From Desulfobacteraceae bacterium (lineage in GTDB: Bacteria; Desulfobacterota; DSM-4660; Desulfatiglandales; Desulfatiglandaceae), in NCBI GenBank assembly GCA_016783065.1, contig JADHXI010000009.1:1-41019 (forward strand): 41,019 nt of DNA, given 5' to 3'. Positions 1 to 9,023 of this stretch are shown one piece after another (position 1 is the stretch's first letter; every line of letters starts with the position of its first letter). A program made the translations under genes and the position numbers. The notes below the pieces were generated by a model. That model saw nothing but the letters and a program-made list of their open reading frames with translations. It was not told the DNA's origin and searched no databases.

Positions 1-653
1 CTTAGAAAGGCTCTACCAGTTGGGGTCCGCTCCTCGAAATACTTTATGACTTCGGGATCTTCCTGAAAGTGTTGGTTAAGGGGGGTCGCAGTGGCCCCAG
101 GAGAGATACAATTGACATTAATGCCGAACTTGGCAACCTCGGCTGACAAGGATTTTGTGAGCGTAAGGATGCCGCCCTTGCTCGCGCTGTAAGGCGCCGA
201 GTTTGGGAAAGCGCGCGTCGCCACAATAGAAGCGGTCAAGATGATTCTTCCGTTCTGTTTCTCTTTCATAATGGGAACTACTGCTTGACACATCAGGAAA
301 CCCCCCTTGAGATTCACATCAATTGTGGCATCCCATTCTTCTTCGGTATAGTCTTCAATCAGTTTGTTGATCATAATGCCTGCGTTGCTCATGAGAATGT
401 CCACTGTCCCGAATTCGTGGAGGACGTTCTTGACCAAAGCCTGACATTGATCCCGTTTAGAAACGTCGCAGCGGAAGGCCTTAGCCGTGCCGCCCCTATC
501 TACAATCTTTTTAGCGACCGCCTGACCCAGTTCCGGTTTCCGATTGTTGGCGACCGCGACCTTTGCACCCTCCCGCGCATATGCATAGCAAATCGCTTCG
601 CCGATCCCTGTGGAACCTCCCGTTACGATGGCCACCTTGTCTTTCAGTCTCAT
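1..653 (-). CDS. SDR family NAD(P)-dependent oxidoreductase, C-terminus cut off by window edge
   Basis: Open from the ATG at 653 to the window edge (217 codons of a usual ~250). The Rossmann fold carries TGGSTGIG at residues 11-18 (cofactor glycine motif) and SNAG at 89-92. The complete SDR tetrad is visible: N114, S142, Y155 and K159 (YSASK). The end of beta-2 reads ANNRK with no acidic residue, which favours NADP(H). A strong ribosome site, GGAGG, lies 8 bases before the ATG. The classical SDR family oxidises or reduces alcohol/keto groups; the substrate cannot be read. The gene is separated from the next one by about 780 bases of repeats, so it starts its own transcript. An acyl-CoA or aromatic substrate would fit the other catabolic genes, but that is only inference. 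Confidence 0.9.
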   Translation of the reverse strand, partial: MRLKDKVAIVTGGSTGIGEAICYAYAREGAKVAVANNRKPELGQAVAKKIVDRGGTAKAFRCDVSKRDQCQALVKNVLHEFGTVDILMSNAGIMINKLIEDYTEEEWDATIDVNLKGGFLMCQAVVPIMKEKQNGRIILTASIVATRAFPNSAPYSASKGGILTLTKSLSAEVAKFGINVNCISPGATATPLNQHFQEDPEVIKYFEERTPTGRAFL

Positions 654-923
654 TATGACACCTCCTTTTTTGTGTGGGGAGCATAAGGAAATTGCTCTTG
701 TGTATCAAATTGAATTCAACCTCATGATGTTGTGGGGGCAATTTGTGGAAAGGGGGACGAGGCTAAGAAAATAATTAAGTCAATGTGTTAATTTAATACC
801 CCTTTCGGTCGATATGCGATCTCCTCTTCTAACTGCGTACACTACCCCCGGTTGGCTCATTCCAAGCCGCTCCGCTGTGCCCTGTGAAATTGATGTCAAT
901 CACACCGAAGTTTACCCCGTTTA

Positions 924-951
924 CCCCGTAGCTTCGGCAAATGGTACTGGG
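924..951. repeat. 29-bp 'GTACTGGGG' element, copy 1 (diverged)
   Basis: Reads CCCCGTAGC, then a variable centre, then ATGGTACTGGG. Near-identical copies lie at 18872-18900, 20892-20920, 21272-21300 and 35887-35915. This copy has diverged in the centre (TTCGGCAA) and is not inside the CACCGCAGAGG element that hosts three of the others. Confidence 0.65.
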
Positions 952-1127
952 CTAGGTTCGGGAAATCGTACTGGGGCGTATTTAACCCGGGCATCTCCAG
1001 CATACTATAGCCGAGCTCCCTTACGGCCCAATAACAAAATAAACCTCATGCTTCCGCTTTTTACTTTTCCCGTTGTTTTATTGGCTTACTTTGCCCCTCC
1101 CCAAATCCCCGCTTACGAGAGCAAAGA

Positions 1128-1165
1128 GAATTAGTATAGTTTGTAAAGGACGTCCCCAAATCCAC
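1128..1165. repeat. GGACGTCC-ended repeat, copy 1 (short form)
   Basis: A 38-bp unit reading GAATTAGTATAG...AAAGGACGTCCCCAAATCCAC. The same unit occurs at 1372-1409, 3906-3942 and 12531-12568. It contains the palindrome GGACGTCC. Only the 38-bp core is shared by this copy; the bases upstream differ from the longer copies. Confidence 0.75.
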
Positions 1166-1288
1166 AGGGATGGACGTGAATGCAATATCTTGTTTCTGAG
1201 ACTTTCAACCCGCTTATTTAACTTCATAGAACCTCTTCCAGACCTCCTCAAGGTAAAGATGTCTTCTACTCTTGACCCCTTTAATTTA

Positions 1289-1409
1289 GAAATAGGCCCT
1301 CCAATGTTAAGTTTCTTAGTTTCTTATGGACGTCTCGCAGTTCTCTTCTCCCTTCTAAAGCATAGAAAGGGGAATTAGTACAGTTTGTAAAGGACGTCCC
1401 CAAGTCCAC
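1289..1409. repeat. GGACGTCC-ended repeat, copy 2 (long form, ~120 bp)
   Basis: Matches 12447-12568 over its whole length, with scattered substitutions: both begin GAAATAGGCC, share AAGTTTCTTAGTTTCT in the middle and end in the GGACGTCC core. It sits just downstream of the AOR gene's stop. No open reading frame is conserved between the copies, so it is a non-coding interspersed repeat. Confidence 0.75.
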
Positions 1410-1437
1410 GAAGCACCCCTTTAATGGCTGGCCCCTT

Positions 1438-3288
1438 TTACAAATCAAGTTCCCTGAGTATATCTTGGGTGGGAATGCCGGTCTTCCTGTCCCACCCCCA
1501 TTCTTCGTAGTAATCTCCAATCATCTGCTCCGAGTCTTCGCGGGTCAGGAGTTTTTCCGAGGCATAGTCCTTAAATCCATGGTCCCCGAACCATTTCTCG
1601 GGAGGCGTCTCATCCGTTCTGTCCAGACCCTCCCTCACATTGGCCATTCTCAGCAGGGTCCACACACGGTCCACACGTTTCCTGAGTTCGGGCAGATCGG
1701 TCTTGATACCTGTTACCGTTTCATAAAATTGGGCGCAAAGAGATGCATTATAGAACCGGTTGATGGCGGCCCGGGCGCATATGCCTAAGGAACCCAGGGT
1801 GGTGAACCACGTATGGGAATACCTGAGGAGCCGTCCCACCATGATTTCCTGTTCCTGGCCGGGTGAGTTCAAGCCTGGCAGAATACGCTCGATGGCCTCT
1901 TCCGGTACCCCCATTCGTCTCAGGTGCCTGGGAAAGACCTCAAGAGGTCTCTTTGCAAAATAGGTGGGAGAACCGCCCGATCCCACATGCGGCCCCCGGG
2001 GATCAAGCACCTGTCCCAGTTCCATGGTCCCGAAAAGGTCCCAGGGTAGTGCGGATCCGGGTCCCGCATAAGGGTGCATCCCCTTTATCAGGGCCGGGGC
2101 ATATTTTTCCGCCTCTTCACCGAATTCTTCCAGGATTCCCTTGAAACCCCCGGCCAGCACATGGCCCAATCCCTCCCTTTTGCTTATCTTCCCGGCCCAG
2201 GTCTCCATGGATTGAAGGGAATCCATCAGGATCTCCGGTTCCATAAGGTCCCCGGCAATGACCCCCTCATCGCCAAGCGCTTTTGCAAAACCCATGACCC
2301 CGAAGAATTCAAACATATCCAGGCCATACTGGTCTATGGTGGCCATGCACTTAATGGACTCCCTGTAATCCTTAAACCCGTATATTACAGGTGTGTACAG
2401 GTTTATCACTGAGCTGCTGCATTTCACGAGACCCTTGAATTCCCCGTCCGGGATTCGGATGACGTCTTTACACCCGATGGGACAGGATATACAGGCAATG
2501 CGTCTCTTTTTCATACGCATATAGGTGTCTTTTGGAATCATGGGGAATGAATTGACCAGGCCAAGTTCCTGCCATTCTTTCAGATAACGGTATTCGCGGA
2601 TCGTCTGGAAAAAGGCCTTACTAAGCTTTTTGTACCCTTTTCTGTCAGATACCCTGATCCCATTGGTTCCGGTGACAATAATCGCCTTGAGATTCTTGGA
2701 TCCCATGACGGCTCCCAGACCGCCCCTCCCCAAAGTGGCAATCCGATCAATGAATGCCATTGAAAAGGGAACCAGGTTTTCACCTGCCTGGCCGATGGTC
2801 ATTATTCCCTTTGGCCTGCCGAATTCCTCCCATAGCGCTTCACTGGTATCATCTACTCCTTTGCCCCACAGAGACCCTGCATCGCGTATCTCAACCCGGT
2901 CGTCATTGATATCCAGATAGACCGGTCTGTGGGACCGGCCCTCTATGACCATGTGGTCATAACCTGCATTTTTGAAAAGGCAACCGAAGGTGACACCACC
3001 CGCTCCGCACCAGCCGATTGTGTTGCTTGTGGGCAGCTTGGTTATGGCATATACCCTGGAGGTGGAAGGGAGGTTTGTTCCCACAAGCGCCCCTGTCCCC
3101 AGGATGATCGGATTATCCGGGGATAAGGCATCTGTTCCGGGTTTGATTGTGTCATAGGCGAGCTTAACCGTAAGTCCAAAGCCCCCGATGAATTTCTCCG
3201 CCAGCGCAGGGTCCAGAGGCTCGCGTCTTATCTTGCCGTGCGTCAGGTCAACGTATAAGACATTCCCCGCAAATCCACCTATTGTCAT
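1438..3288 (-). CDS. Aldehyde:ferredoxin oxidoreductase family (tungsten-pterin enzyme)
   Basis: A 616-residue protein of the AOR family, which oxidises aldehydes to acids with a bis-tungstopterin and passes electrons to ferredoxin. The N-terminal GGFAGNVLYVDLTHG is the family's opening motif. C266, C269 and C273 (CxxCxxxC) plus C504 in the late LGSLGIC motif are the expected [4Fe-4S] ligands. Length is normal for the family (~600-650). The ATG at 3288 is chosen over an in-frame ATG 19 codons earlier because the family starts here and because this ATG overlaps the ferredoxin stop (ATGA), which indicates translational coupling. The natural aldehyde is unknown. BamB-like benzoyl-CoA reductases belong to the same superfamily, but the multi-cluster Bam partners are not present here. 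Confidence 0.92.
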   Translation of the reverse strand: MTIGGFAGNVLYVDLTHGKIRREPLDPALAEKFIGGFGLTVKLAYDTIKPGTDALSPDNPIILGTGALVGTNLPSTSRVYAITKLPTSNTIGWCGAGGVTFGCLFKNAGYDHMVIEGRSHRPVYLDINDDRVEIRDAGSLWGKGVDDTSEALWEEFGRPKGIMTIGQAGENLVPFSMAFIDRIATLGRGGLGAVMGSKNLKAIIVTGTNGIRVSDRKGYKKLSKAFFQTIREYRYLKEWQELGLVNSFPMIPKDTYMRMKKRRIACISCPIGCKDVIRIPDGEFKGLVKCSSSVINLYTPVIYGFKDYRESIKCMATIDQYGLDMFEFFGVMGFAKALGDEGVIAGDLMEPEILMDSLQSMETWAGKISKREGLGHVLAGGFKGILEEFGEEAEKYAPALIKGMHPYAGPGSALPWDLFGTMELGQVLDPRGPHVGSGGSPTYFAKRPLEVFPRHLRRMGVPEEAIERILPGLNSPGQEQEIMVGRLLRYSHTWFTTLGSLGICARAAINRFYNASLCAQFYETVTGIKTDLPELRKRVDRVWTLLRMANVREGLDRTDETPPEKWFGDHGFKDYASEKLLTREDSEQMIGDYYEEWGWDRKTGIPTQDILRELDL

Positions 3289-3524
3289 TTTTCCTGCTCC
3301 TTCTCGGATTTCTCCAATGCATCGTAAAAACAGTGGTCCACGCATACCCCGCAGTCATTGCACTCATCCGTAAAGCTAATGTCCCAGTCCGCATCAGAGA
3401 CTGTCACCCTGATCATTGCCACAGAAGGGTTAAAGACCTTGGTGTAAAGATCCGAGCAGGCCAGTTCGCATCTCAGACAACCGGTGCATCTTTCCGTAGC
3501 CACGTGAATGTTATAATTCCCCAT
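3285..3524 (-). CDS. 2x[4Fe-4S] ferredoxin, electron partner of AOR
   Basis: A 79-residue protein with two CxxCxxCxxxC sets: C13/C16/C19/C23 and C55/C58/C61/C65. The pattern binds two [4Fe-4S] clusters. The two halves are separated by a short beta-rich insert (residues 28-52). The tail EKSEKEQEK is highly charged. Its stop codon overlaps the AOR start, so it is the first gene of a two-gene operon and the probable electron acceptor or relay of that enzyme. The ribosome site is weak (GGGGGT, about 12 bases before the ATG). Confidence 0.9.
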   Translation of the reverse strand: MGNYNIHVATERCTGCLRCELACSDLYTKVFNPSVAMIRVTVSDADWDISFTDECNDCGVCVDHCFYDALEKSEKEQEK

Positions 3525-4009
3525 GTGTCCAACCCCCGTGATATCGGTTTCGTAATAGGTTCATTTTCCCCGTCGAGGCAGGGCATTTGGAAAGTATCCT
3601 TTCCCTTGAGCTTTTAGCCTTACTCCTTGCACCGGAATGCATAAAAAAAAGGGGTCATCCACGTTTGACTGTTGCTCAGGGTTTTAATTAGTTTTCCAAC
3701 ACGCAGCCTAATGCCCTTACCCCTTATTGTATCATTCAGAGACAACCGCCAGTTGAAAGCCGCGGGACGTCCATAAAATCATAAGTTGCTTTTAACATTT
3801 TGACTACACAATGAATTTTACCTGCCAGAAATGCCCTTGTTCTGAATTCTTAATAAGAGAAGGTTATAGTTTTATAAACATCCCGCGAGCCCGCGCTAGA
3901 AACCGGAATTAGTACAGTTTGTTAAGGACGTCCCCAAGTCCATGATTTTGCGGTTCTCTGTCAACTGTGTAGGCCTGACACTCGTGTCTTTTCACCCGGT
4001 TTTCAATTT
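3525..4009. other. Intergenic stretch with repeats and a decarboxylase-tail relic
   Basis: No gene is supported. Read on the minus strand, 3731-3757 encodes QLAVVSE followed by a stop. This matches the last residues (TLAVVSE-stop) of the acetoacetate-decarboxylase-like gene at 17.7 kb. A GGACGTCC repeat lies at 3906-3942. The run AAAAAAAAGGGGTCA near 3643 resembles the boundary repeat found beside the toxin-antitoxin modules. Confidence 0.55.
3906..3942. repeat. GGACGTCC-ended repeat, copy 3
   Basis: Reads GAATTAGTACAG...TTAAGGACGTCCCCAAGTCCA, nearly identical to the cores at 1372-1409 and 12531-12568. It lies about 70 bases past the end of hsdR, so like copies 2 and 4 it sits downstream of a minus-strand gene. 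Confidence 0.75.
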
Positions 4010-7000
4010 TTAAGCCGCTGCTGCATACTGATAGTAAGGCGACGGGACAGTCGGGTACACACGAAATACATGGCGGAACACTTCATCTGATCGTGTCTGC
4101 ACATCGTCTTCCGTGTAACTGTCCACGGGCAGGCCTGTTTTGTCGCTCCAAAGGAAATTTTGGATAGTTACCCGCACTGCGTCACGTGTGGCCTCCTTGT
4201 CCCGCCACTGATCCACGCGCAGTTTCTCCGCTTTAAGCGTTTCCAGCAGTCTGACGGCAACGCTTTTTATCCGCTTTATGTCAGCAGCATTCAAATCCCC
4301 CTTTTTCAGCAGGTCGAATATGGCCAGCGATTCTTCATCAAGACCTTCGCGAACCGCCCTGCTCTCTTCCTCATCCAGCTCTTCCACCAGTTTGAGCAGG
4401 GCCTCGAAAGTCCGTTCGATGTTTACCCTGTCCTTCTCGCGGTTGTATTCTGCGACAATGGCCTCGTAGTGCTGCTGGAAGTCCGTGCGCAGGGGATTCT
4501 GCTGCAAAAGCCGCTGTAACCGGGTTTCAACGGCCTGCTTCAGGGTCTGAACCGTTGTCCTTTTGGCGGGACTGCGCTCAAATTCCTTCTTGAGTTTATC
4601 GAAATCGATGCGGCTCATGTCGTAGGGAGCCTTTTCCTCGGCCGTCCTTTCAGACTTTGTTTCAATGGCCATATCAACCACCTGGTGCAATTTACGAATG
4701 ATATCGGAAATATCGGCCTGATCCCGGTCCTGTTGGAGGCTCTTGTAGACGATGTTGATGGCATCGCGGTCGGCCCGGTGCGCGTTGACCCCTAGGACAT
4801 TGATGCACGCCTTGAACTTCTTGAAGACCTCGCGGCACATCACCTCGAAACGCTTGCGGGTCTCGTCGTTCTCGTTGGCCGCCTCCTTGCAGGCCACTAT
4901 GGCGGCGTTGCGTTCAAAGCCCGTCTTGCCGATAACATCATCCAGTGAGGCGTTTCGCTCCTTGATAAATGTCTGAACCAACACGATCGCCTCGGCCAGA
5001 TCGTCCAGCAGCTCTTCTTCGGGTCTGGCCGGATCCGTCCCGCCGCCCGGACCTCCAGGTTGGGTTCCAGCAAAGGTCGCCAACGCCTTGCGAAGGTTTT
5101 TGAGGATGCCACAATAGTCGACGATCAGGCCGTTGTTCTTGCCCTCGTTGACCCGGTTGGCGCGCGCGATGGCCTGCATCAAGGTGTGGGCCTTGAGGGG
5201 TTTGTCCAGGTAAAGTGTGGAGAGGCTCGGGACGTCAAATCCGGTTAGCCACATCGCACAGACAATGGCTATGCGAAAGGGGTGCAATTCCTCCTTGAAA
5301 GCGTCGTCCAGATCCATCCGCTGCATGTTGCGAAACCGTGGCTGGCTGCGCATCCCATCTGGCAGATCCATGCCGTCCTTGATGAGTTTGCGGTGCACTG
5401 TGATGTCAAGATCCCATTTGCGGAATTTATCCACTTCGCCCTGCTCTTCACTGACAACCACTGCCGTGCGGGTCTCCCGCATCCACTCGATCTGCCGCTG
5501 CAGGTAGATCTCTTCCTGCTCGTCCTGGCATAAAGATCGTTCGGACTCCATCTCGGCCATGCGTTCGTTCCAGTATGTCACGATACGGTTGTACATCCGC
5601 ACGCAGGTCACCTTGTCGATACAGACCAGCATGGCCTTGCCGGTTTCCCATGCCGCCGAATAGTGATTTACGAAATCACGGGCTACCTGGTCAAGACGCT
5701 TGTCGGCGGTGATGATGTGGTAATCTCGTTTGAGCTCTTTCTCCAGCCGCTGCTGGACATCAATATCGATTGTCTCCAGCTCCTCCAGCTTCTCGGCCAA
5801 ACGCTCGTTCAGGTCGCCGATGGCGATCCCCAGCTTGTCTCCGCGCGCATCGTAATAGAGCGGTACAGTGGACTTATCCTCCACTGCCCGCTGAAAGTCG
5901 TATGTCGAAACATATTCTCCAAAAACCCGCCGTGTGATCTGATCGTCGGTAAAAAGAGGCGTACCGGTAAACCCGATATAACTCGCATTGGGCAGCGCAT
6001 TTCGCATGTTGAGCGCCAGAGTACCGTATTGCGTGCGGTGTGCCTCGTCGGTGATAACGATGATGTCGTCGCGGCGGGTATAGCCCTCGTCCGGGTCCAC
6101 CTCCTGGTTGAACTTCTGGATCAGTGAAAAGACATAGGACTTGTGCTGTCCCAGCATGCGGCCCAGGTGCTTGCCGCCGGAGGCACGACACGGCTCGCGG
6201 TCGTGATTCACCACCCCGCAACCCGCAAAGGTTTTGTAGATCTGCGTGTCCAGGTCTTCCCGATCGGTGAGCACCAGAAAGGTAAAATTACCGCCGAGCT
6301 TGCGGTGCACCTTGCGGGTGAACATCACCATAGAGTAACTCTTGCCTGCCCCCTGGGTGTGCCAGAAGACGCCCAGCCTGCCCCGCCGGACCCTCCGTTC
6401 GCGCACCGATTCAACAGCCAGGTTCACACCTAAAAACTGGTGGTTTCTTGCAAGGATCTTTTTGGGTTCACCGGATGATTCGTCAAAGAGGATGAAGTTT
6501 TCCACCAGGTCCATTAGGTTGCGCTTGTTGCAAATACCCTTGAGCAGCGTCTCCATGTCCACTGTCCCCGGTTCATCCTCTGCCAGGCGTTTCCAATCGT
6601 GAAAATGTCCCCATTTGCTGGTGATGGAGCCTATTTTGGCCTTTTCCCCGTTTCCGAACATCACAATGGCGTTGTGATGGAAGATGTGGGGAATAGTGTC
6701 GCGATAATCGGAATAGTTCATCTCAAATGCGGTCTTGAGATCCTTATGTATGTTCTTACACTCAATAAAAAGCAGCGGCAGGCCATTGACGAATCCCACG
6801 ATATCCGCCCGGCGGCGGTAGAGATCACCGCGCACCCACAGCTCGCGCACGCAGAGAAAATCATTGTTGTCCGGTTCGGCGAAGTCGAATATCTTCAGCC
6901 GGTCCCGCACCCGTTCGCCCTTGTCATTGCGGAAAGTGACCTGCACACCGTCGCGCATGAGGTCGTACTTTTCTCGATTGGTGGCCACGATGGTCTGCGA

Positions 7001-7255
7001 GGCTACAGTGGAGGTGATCTGCCTCACAGCGTCATCATAGGCCGCATCCGGAAGACCCGGATTCAGTTGGATGAGTTTGGCCCTCAGTGTCCTTATCAGC
7101 ACCACTTCCTGGTCTGAGTTGCGACCCAGGAAGCCCTCCGGTCCGAAGTCCTCGTCATTGTGGGAATAGACCGACTCCCAACCAAGCTGGTTTTCCAGAT
7201 ACTCGGCTGTGGTCTGCTGAACAAGGGTGTCTTCCGTATAGGATGTGGGCGTCAT
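4010..7255 (-). CDS. hsdR: Type I restriction enzyme, R subunit (nuclease-translocase)
   Basis: A 1081-residue motor and nuclease of a type I restriction system. It cuts unmodified DNA far from the recognition site after ATP-driven translocation. The N-terminal PD-(D/E)xK nuclease is visible as D151 ... E165-C-K167. SF2 helicase motifs follow: TQGAGKS (300-306, Walker A), DEAH (403-406), FTGTP (429-433) and a motif VI region ARANRVNEG. The C-terminal ~300 residues are helical and highly charged, as usual for docking to HsdM/HsdS. All catalytic residues are intact, so the enzyme looks active. The start overlaps the stop of the preceding gene by 4 bp (ATGA), so it is the last gene of the operon. 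Confidence 0.96.
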   Translation of the reverse strand: MTPTSYTEDTLVQQTTAEYLENQLGWESVYSHNDEDFGPEGFLGRNSDQEVVLIRTLRAKLIQLNPGLPDAAYDDAVRQITSTVASQTIVATNREKYDLMRDGVQVTFRNDKGERVRDRLKIFDFAEPDNNDFLCVRELWVRGDLYRRRADIVGFVNGLPLLFIECKNIHKDLKTAFEMNYSDYRDTIPHIFHHNAIVMFGNGEKAKIGSITSKWGHFHDWKRLAEDEPGTVDMETLLKGICNKRNLMDLVENFILFDESSGEPKKILARNHQFLGVNLAVESVRERRVRRGRLGVFWHTQGAGKSYSMVMFTRKVHRKLGGNFTFLVLTDREDLDTQIYKTFAGCGVVNHDREPCRASGGKHLGRMLGQHKSYVFSLIQKFNQEVDPDEGYTRRDDIIVITDEAHRTQYGTLALNMRNALPNASYIGFTGTPLFTDDQITRRVFGEYVSTYDFQRAVEDKSTVPLYYDARGDKLGIAIGDLNERLAEKLEELETIDIDVQQRLEKELKRDYHIITADKRLDQVARDFVNHYSAAWETGKAMLVCIDKVTCVRMYNRIVTYWNERMAEMESERSLCQDEQEEIYLQRQIEWMRETRTAVVVSEEQGEVDKFRKWDLDITVHRKLIKDGMDLPDGMRSQPRFRNMQRMDLDDAFKEELHPFRIAIVCAMWLTGFDVPSLSTLYLDKPLKAHTLMQAIARANRVNEGKNNGLIVDYCGILKNLRKALATFAGTQPGGPGGGTDPARPEEELLDDLAEAIVLVQTFIKERNASLDDVIGKTGFERNAAIVACKEAANENDETRKRFEVMCREVFKKFKACINVLGVNAHRADRDAINIVYKSLQQDRDQADISDIIRKLHQVVDMAIETKSERTAEEKAPYDMSRIDFDKLKKEFERSPAKRTTVQTLKQAVETRLQRLLQQNPLRTDFQQHYEAIVAEYNREKDRVNIERTFEALLKLVEELDEEESRAVREGLDEESLAIFDLLKKGDLNAADIKRIKSVAVRLLETLKAEKLRVDQWRDKEATRDAVRVTIQNFLWSDKTGLPVDSYTEDDVQTRSDEVFRHVFRVYPTVPSPYYQYAAAA

Positions 7256-7860
7256 GATTGCTCCTTGCCCTGTCGTTTGAGCAATTCTTGTCCCAGTTCG
7301 GTCAGACGGTAACGTTGTTTGCTACTGCGCGGCTTATCAGGGATCGTAAGCTCCATGAGATCAGCGTCGATCAGTGGTTGCAGGATCGTTTTTCTGAAAC
7401 GGGTTCGATTTGTGTGCCCTGCCAGAGCCATCAGCGTCAACATATCCACCGGTGAAGTTGAAGCCTGCATGATCATCTCGGCAAGGTCAGTTGGGACAGA
7501 CTTGGGACAGACTTGGGACAAGCTTTGGACGGAAACGGTCCCAAGTCCCCCGGTTTCAACGGATGCCAGGCTCTCATCCTGGACGATGGGTCTCGGAAAG
7601 CTCACGGTAAACCAATGTTCGGACACCTCAATACGTGGTTCGGCAGAACGGGCGATGGCCTGCACTTCTGACTTCAGCCGGTTGTGATCGGCGACGCCGA
7701 CGATTTTGCCTTTATCCGTTACACCGATCAGGATTACGCCGCCGGTGGCGTTGGCAAAGGCACAGATTTCGCGCCTGAGATTCGAAGTGCTTGCACGCTT
7801 GAACTCGGTTGTGAAGCCTTCACCGAGGGCCATCAGATCCATCAGATGTTTTCGTTTCAT
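7252..7860 (-). CDS. AlbA/Schlafen-domain protein with apparent internal deletion
   Basis: A 202-residue protein. Residues 1-70 are an AlbA_2 (Schlafen-like, divergent AAA) domain: FTTEFKRA, then EICAFANATGGVILIGVTDKG. Around residue 71 the sequence passes directly into EPRIEVSEHWFTVSFPRP, which in full-length relatives (~450 residues) comes after a long central domain. A winged-helix segment follows (residues ~135-200). I infer an in-frame loss of about 250 residues. Such proteins often sit between hsdS and hsdR; their role is unclear. The start overlaps the hsdS stop and the stop overlaps the hsdR start (both ATGA), so its translation is coupled. Alternatively it may be a naturally short family variant. 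Confidence 0.75.
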   Translation of the reverse strand: MKRKHLMDLMALGEGFTTEFKRASTSNLRREICAFANATGGVILIGVTDKGKIVGVADHNRLKSEVQAIARSAEPRIEVSEHWFTVSFPRPIVQDESLASVETGGLGTVSVQSLSQVCPKSVPTDLAEMIMQASTSPVDMLTLMALAGHTNRTRFRKTILQPLIDADLMELTIPDKPRSSKQRYRLTELGQELLKRQGKEQS

Positions 7861-9023
7861 ACCGAAATCTCTCCGTTCATCAGGCGCGGCAGGAGCAGGT
7901 CGCGGGCGTTCGTAAGAGATGACTTTTGTTGTTCCAGCAATTCAAGTTGCTGGAACAACGTCTTTACAACTACTTCAAATTCTTTAAGTAGGTTTTCAGA
8001 TGGAATGAGCACTGGTATGGATGTGAATTTAGTTTTATTGACATTTGGCATCGTCGCACCTCCGCCCATCGCCTCCAACCGTGGTTTTATATCAATTAAC
8101 GCAAAGAGGATGTAATGTCTCATGTAGTCCTCATATGGGATGACAGCGTTAATCTGCTGATTGGTTTGACATGGACGGGTGGTAATGGAAACAACACCAA
8201 GTTTGGCGCCAATACAAGCAACTAATATTGTGCCTACAGGCAAAGTTTTTTTGTGCTGGGTGGCAGCACCTCTGTCTGACAGCGATTCTTCTGTTTCAAT
8301 AATTATTCGACTGCGGTGCATGTCAGGTGTTTTTACAAATAGAATATTGCCACCAAAGTTTTCGGGTATTTTGGTTGAAGGTGTTTTCCCTGTAATACAT
8401 TTTCCAAAGTCAGCTACAGTACCTTTGACCCACCCCTTCGGCACGCCGTCGATGATTTTTACGAGTTCGTAACCGGGGAAGCGGAGGTGGACGAACCACT
8501 CCTTGTAGAGCAGCCGCGCCGCCTGTTCTAGCAATTGAATCCGCCGCCGGTTGTTCTCGATCAGGTCGTCGTAGGATGACAGGATAGAGGCGATGTCTCG
8601 TCGTTGTGATGGCAAAAACTGCGGGAATTCAAAGTCTGAAAAGAGTTTCCATTTCGTTCGTGGTCGGGCGCCCTTTGAATTGGTAGTAGCGTACTTTATA
8701 AACTGCGGTTGTGCAATCCCATAGAAGATGAATTTCTGATCTTCAGGTTCAAAGGCACGAACAACGCTGAACTCTGTTGAACAGACTCCATCGCATGGAG
8801 CAACTATGACTTTTCGAAAATAGGGTCGCAATGTCCCAAACAGGATATCTCCTATTTTGAAACGAAATTTACTGCTTTCTACTTCCTGCGATGATCCAAT
8901 AGACGAAAGGTGTAAAGATCCCTGCTTCACATGCTCCAGTCCGATGTAGGGTAAATCATCTTCCTTGTTGGGCATATAGACATCCTTGATTTCGATGGCG
9001 AGGTCAGAAATCCTGCTATTCAT
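7857..9023 (-). CDS. hsdS: Type I restriction-modification specificity subunit
   Basis: A 388-residue DNA-recognition subunit. It has two target-recognition domains (residues ~1-140 and ~185-340), each followed by a conserved helical region: LSSYDDLIENNRRRIQLLEQ in the centre and LLEQQKSSLTNARDLLLPRL at the C-terminus. The helices form the spacer that sets the distance between the two half sites. The target sequence cannot be deduced. It is coupled by 4-bp overlaps to hsdM upstream and the AlbA-domain gene downstream. The first domain is AT-richer than hsdM/hsdR, a usual sign of domain swapping in hsdS. Confidence 0.94.
   Translation of the reverse strand: MNSRISDLAIEIKDVYMPNKEDDLPYIGLEHVKQGSLHLSSIGSSQEVESSKFRFKIGDILFGTLRPYFRKVIVAPCDGVCSTEFSVVRAFEPEDQKFIFYGIAQPQFIKYATTNSKGARPRTKWKLFSDFEFPQFLPSQRRDIASILSSYDDLIENNRRRIQLLEQAARLLYKEWFVHLRFPGYELVKIIDGVPKGWVKGTVADFGKCITGKTPSTKIPENFGGNILFVKTPDMHRSRIIIETEESLSDRGAATQHKKTLPVGTILVACIGAKLGVVSITTRPCQTNQQINAVIPYEDYMRHYILFALIDIKPRLEAMGGGATMPNVNKTKFTSIPVLIPSENLLKEFEVVVKTLFQQLELLEQQKSSLTNARDLLLPRLMNGEISV

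Larger units (their letters stand above)
654..1437. other. Intergenic region filled with repeats, no credible gene
   Basis: No reading frame here has a family signature or a believable ribosome site. The stretch holds one copy of the 29-bp CCCCGTAGC...GTACTGGGG element (924-951) and two copies of the GGACGTCC-ended repeat (1128-1165 and 1289-1409). Near 1271 there is a half copy of the GGGTCAA/TTGACCC boundary motif. It separates the SDR transcript from the AOR transcript, both on the minus strand. Confidence 0.7.

Noticed and set aside
814-1134. A 106-codon plus-strand frame between the SDR and AOR genes
   Set aside because: Low-complexity composition, no ribosome site, and it overlaps a 29-bp element copy that is non-coding elsewhere.
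1438-3288. BamB-type class II benzoyl-CoA reductase instead of AOR
   Set aside because: The neighbouring genes are only a two-cluster ferredoxin; none of the other Bam subunits is present. The general AOR family call is safer.
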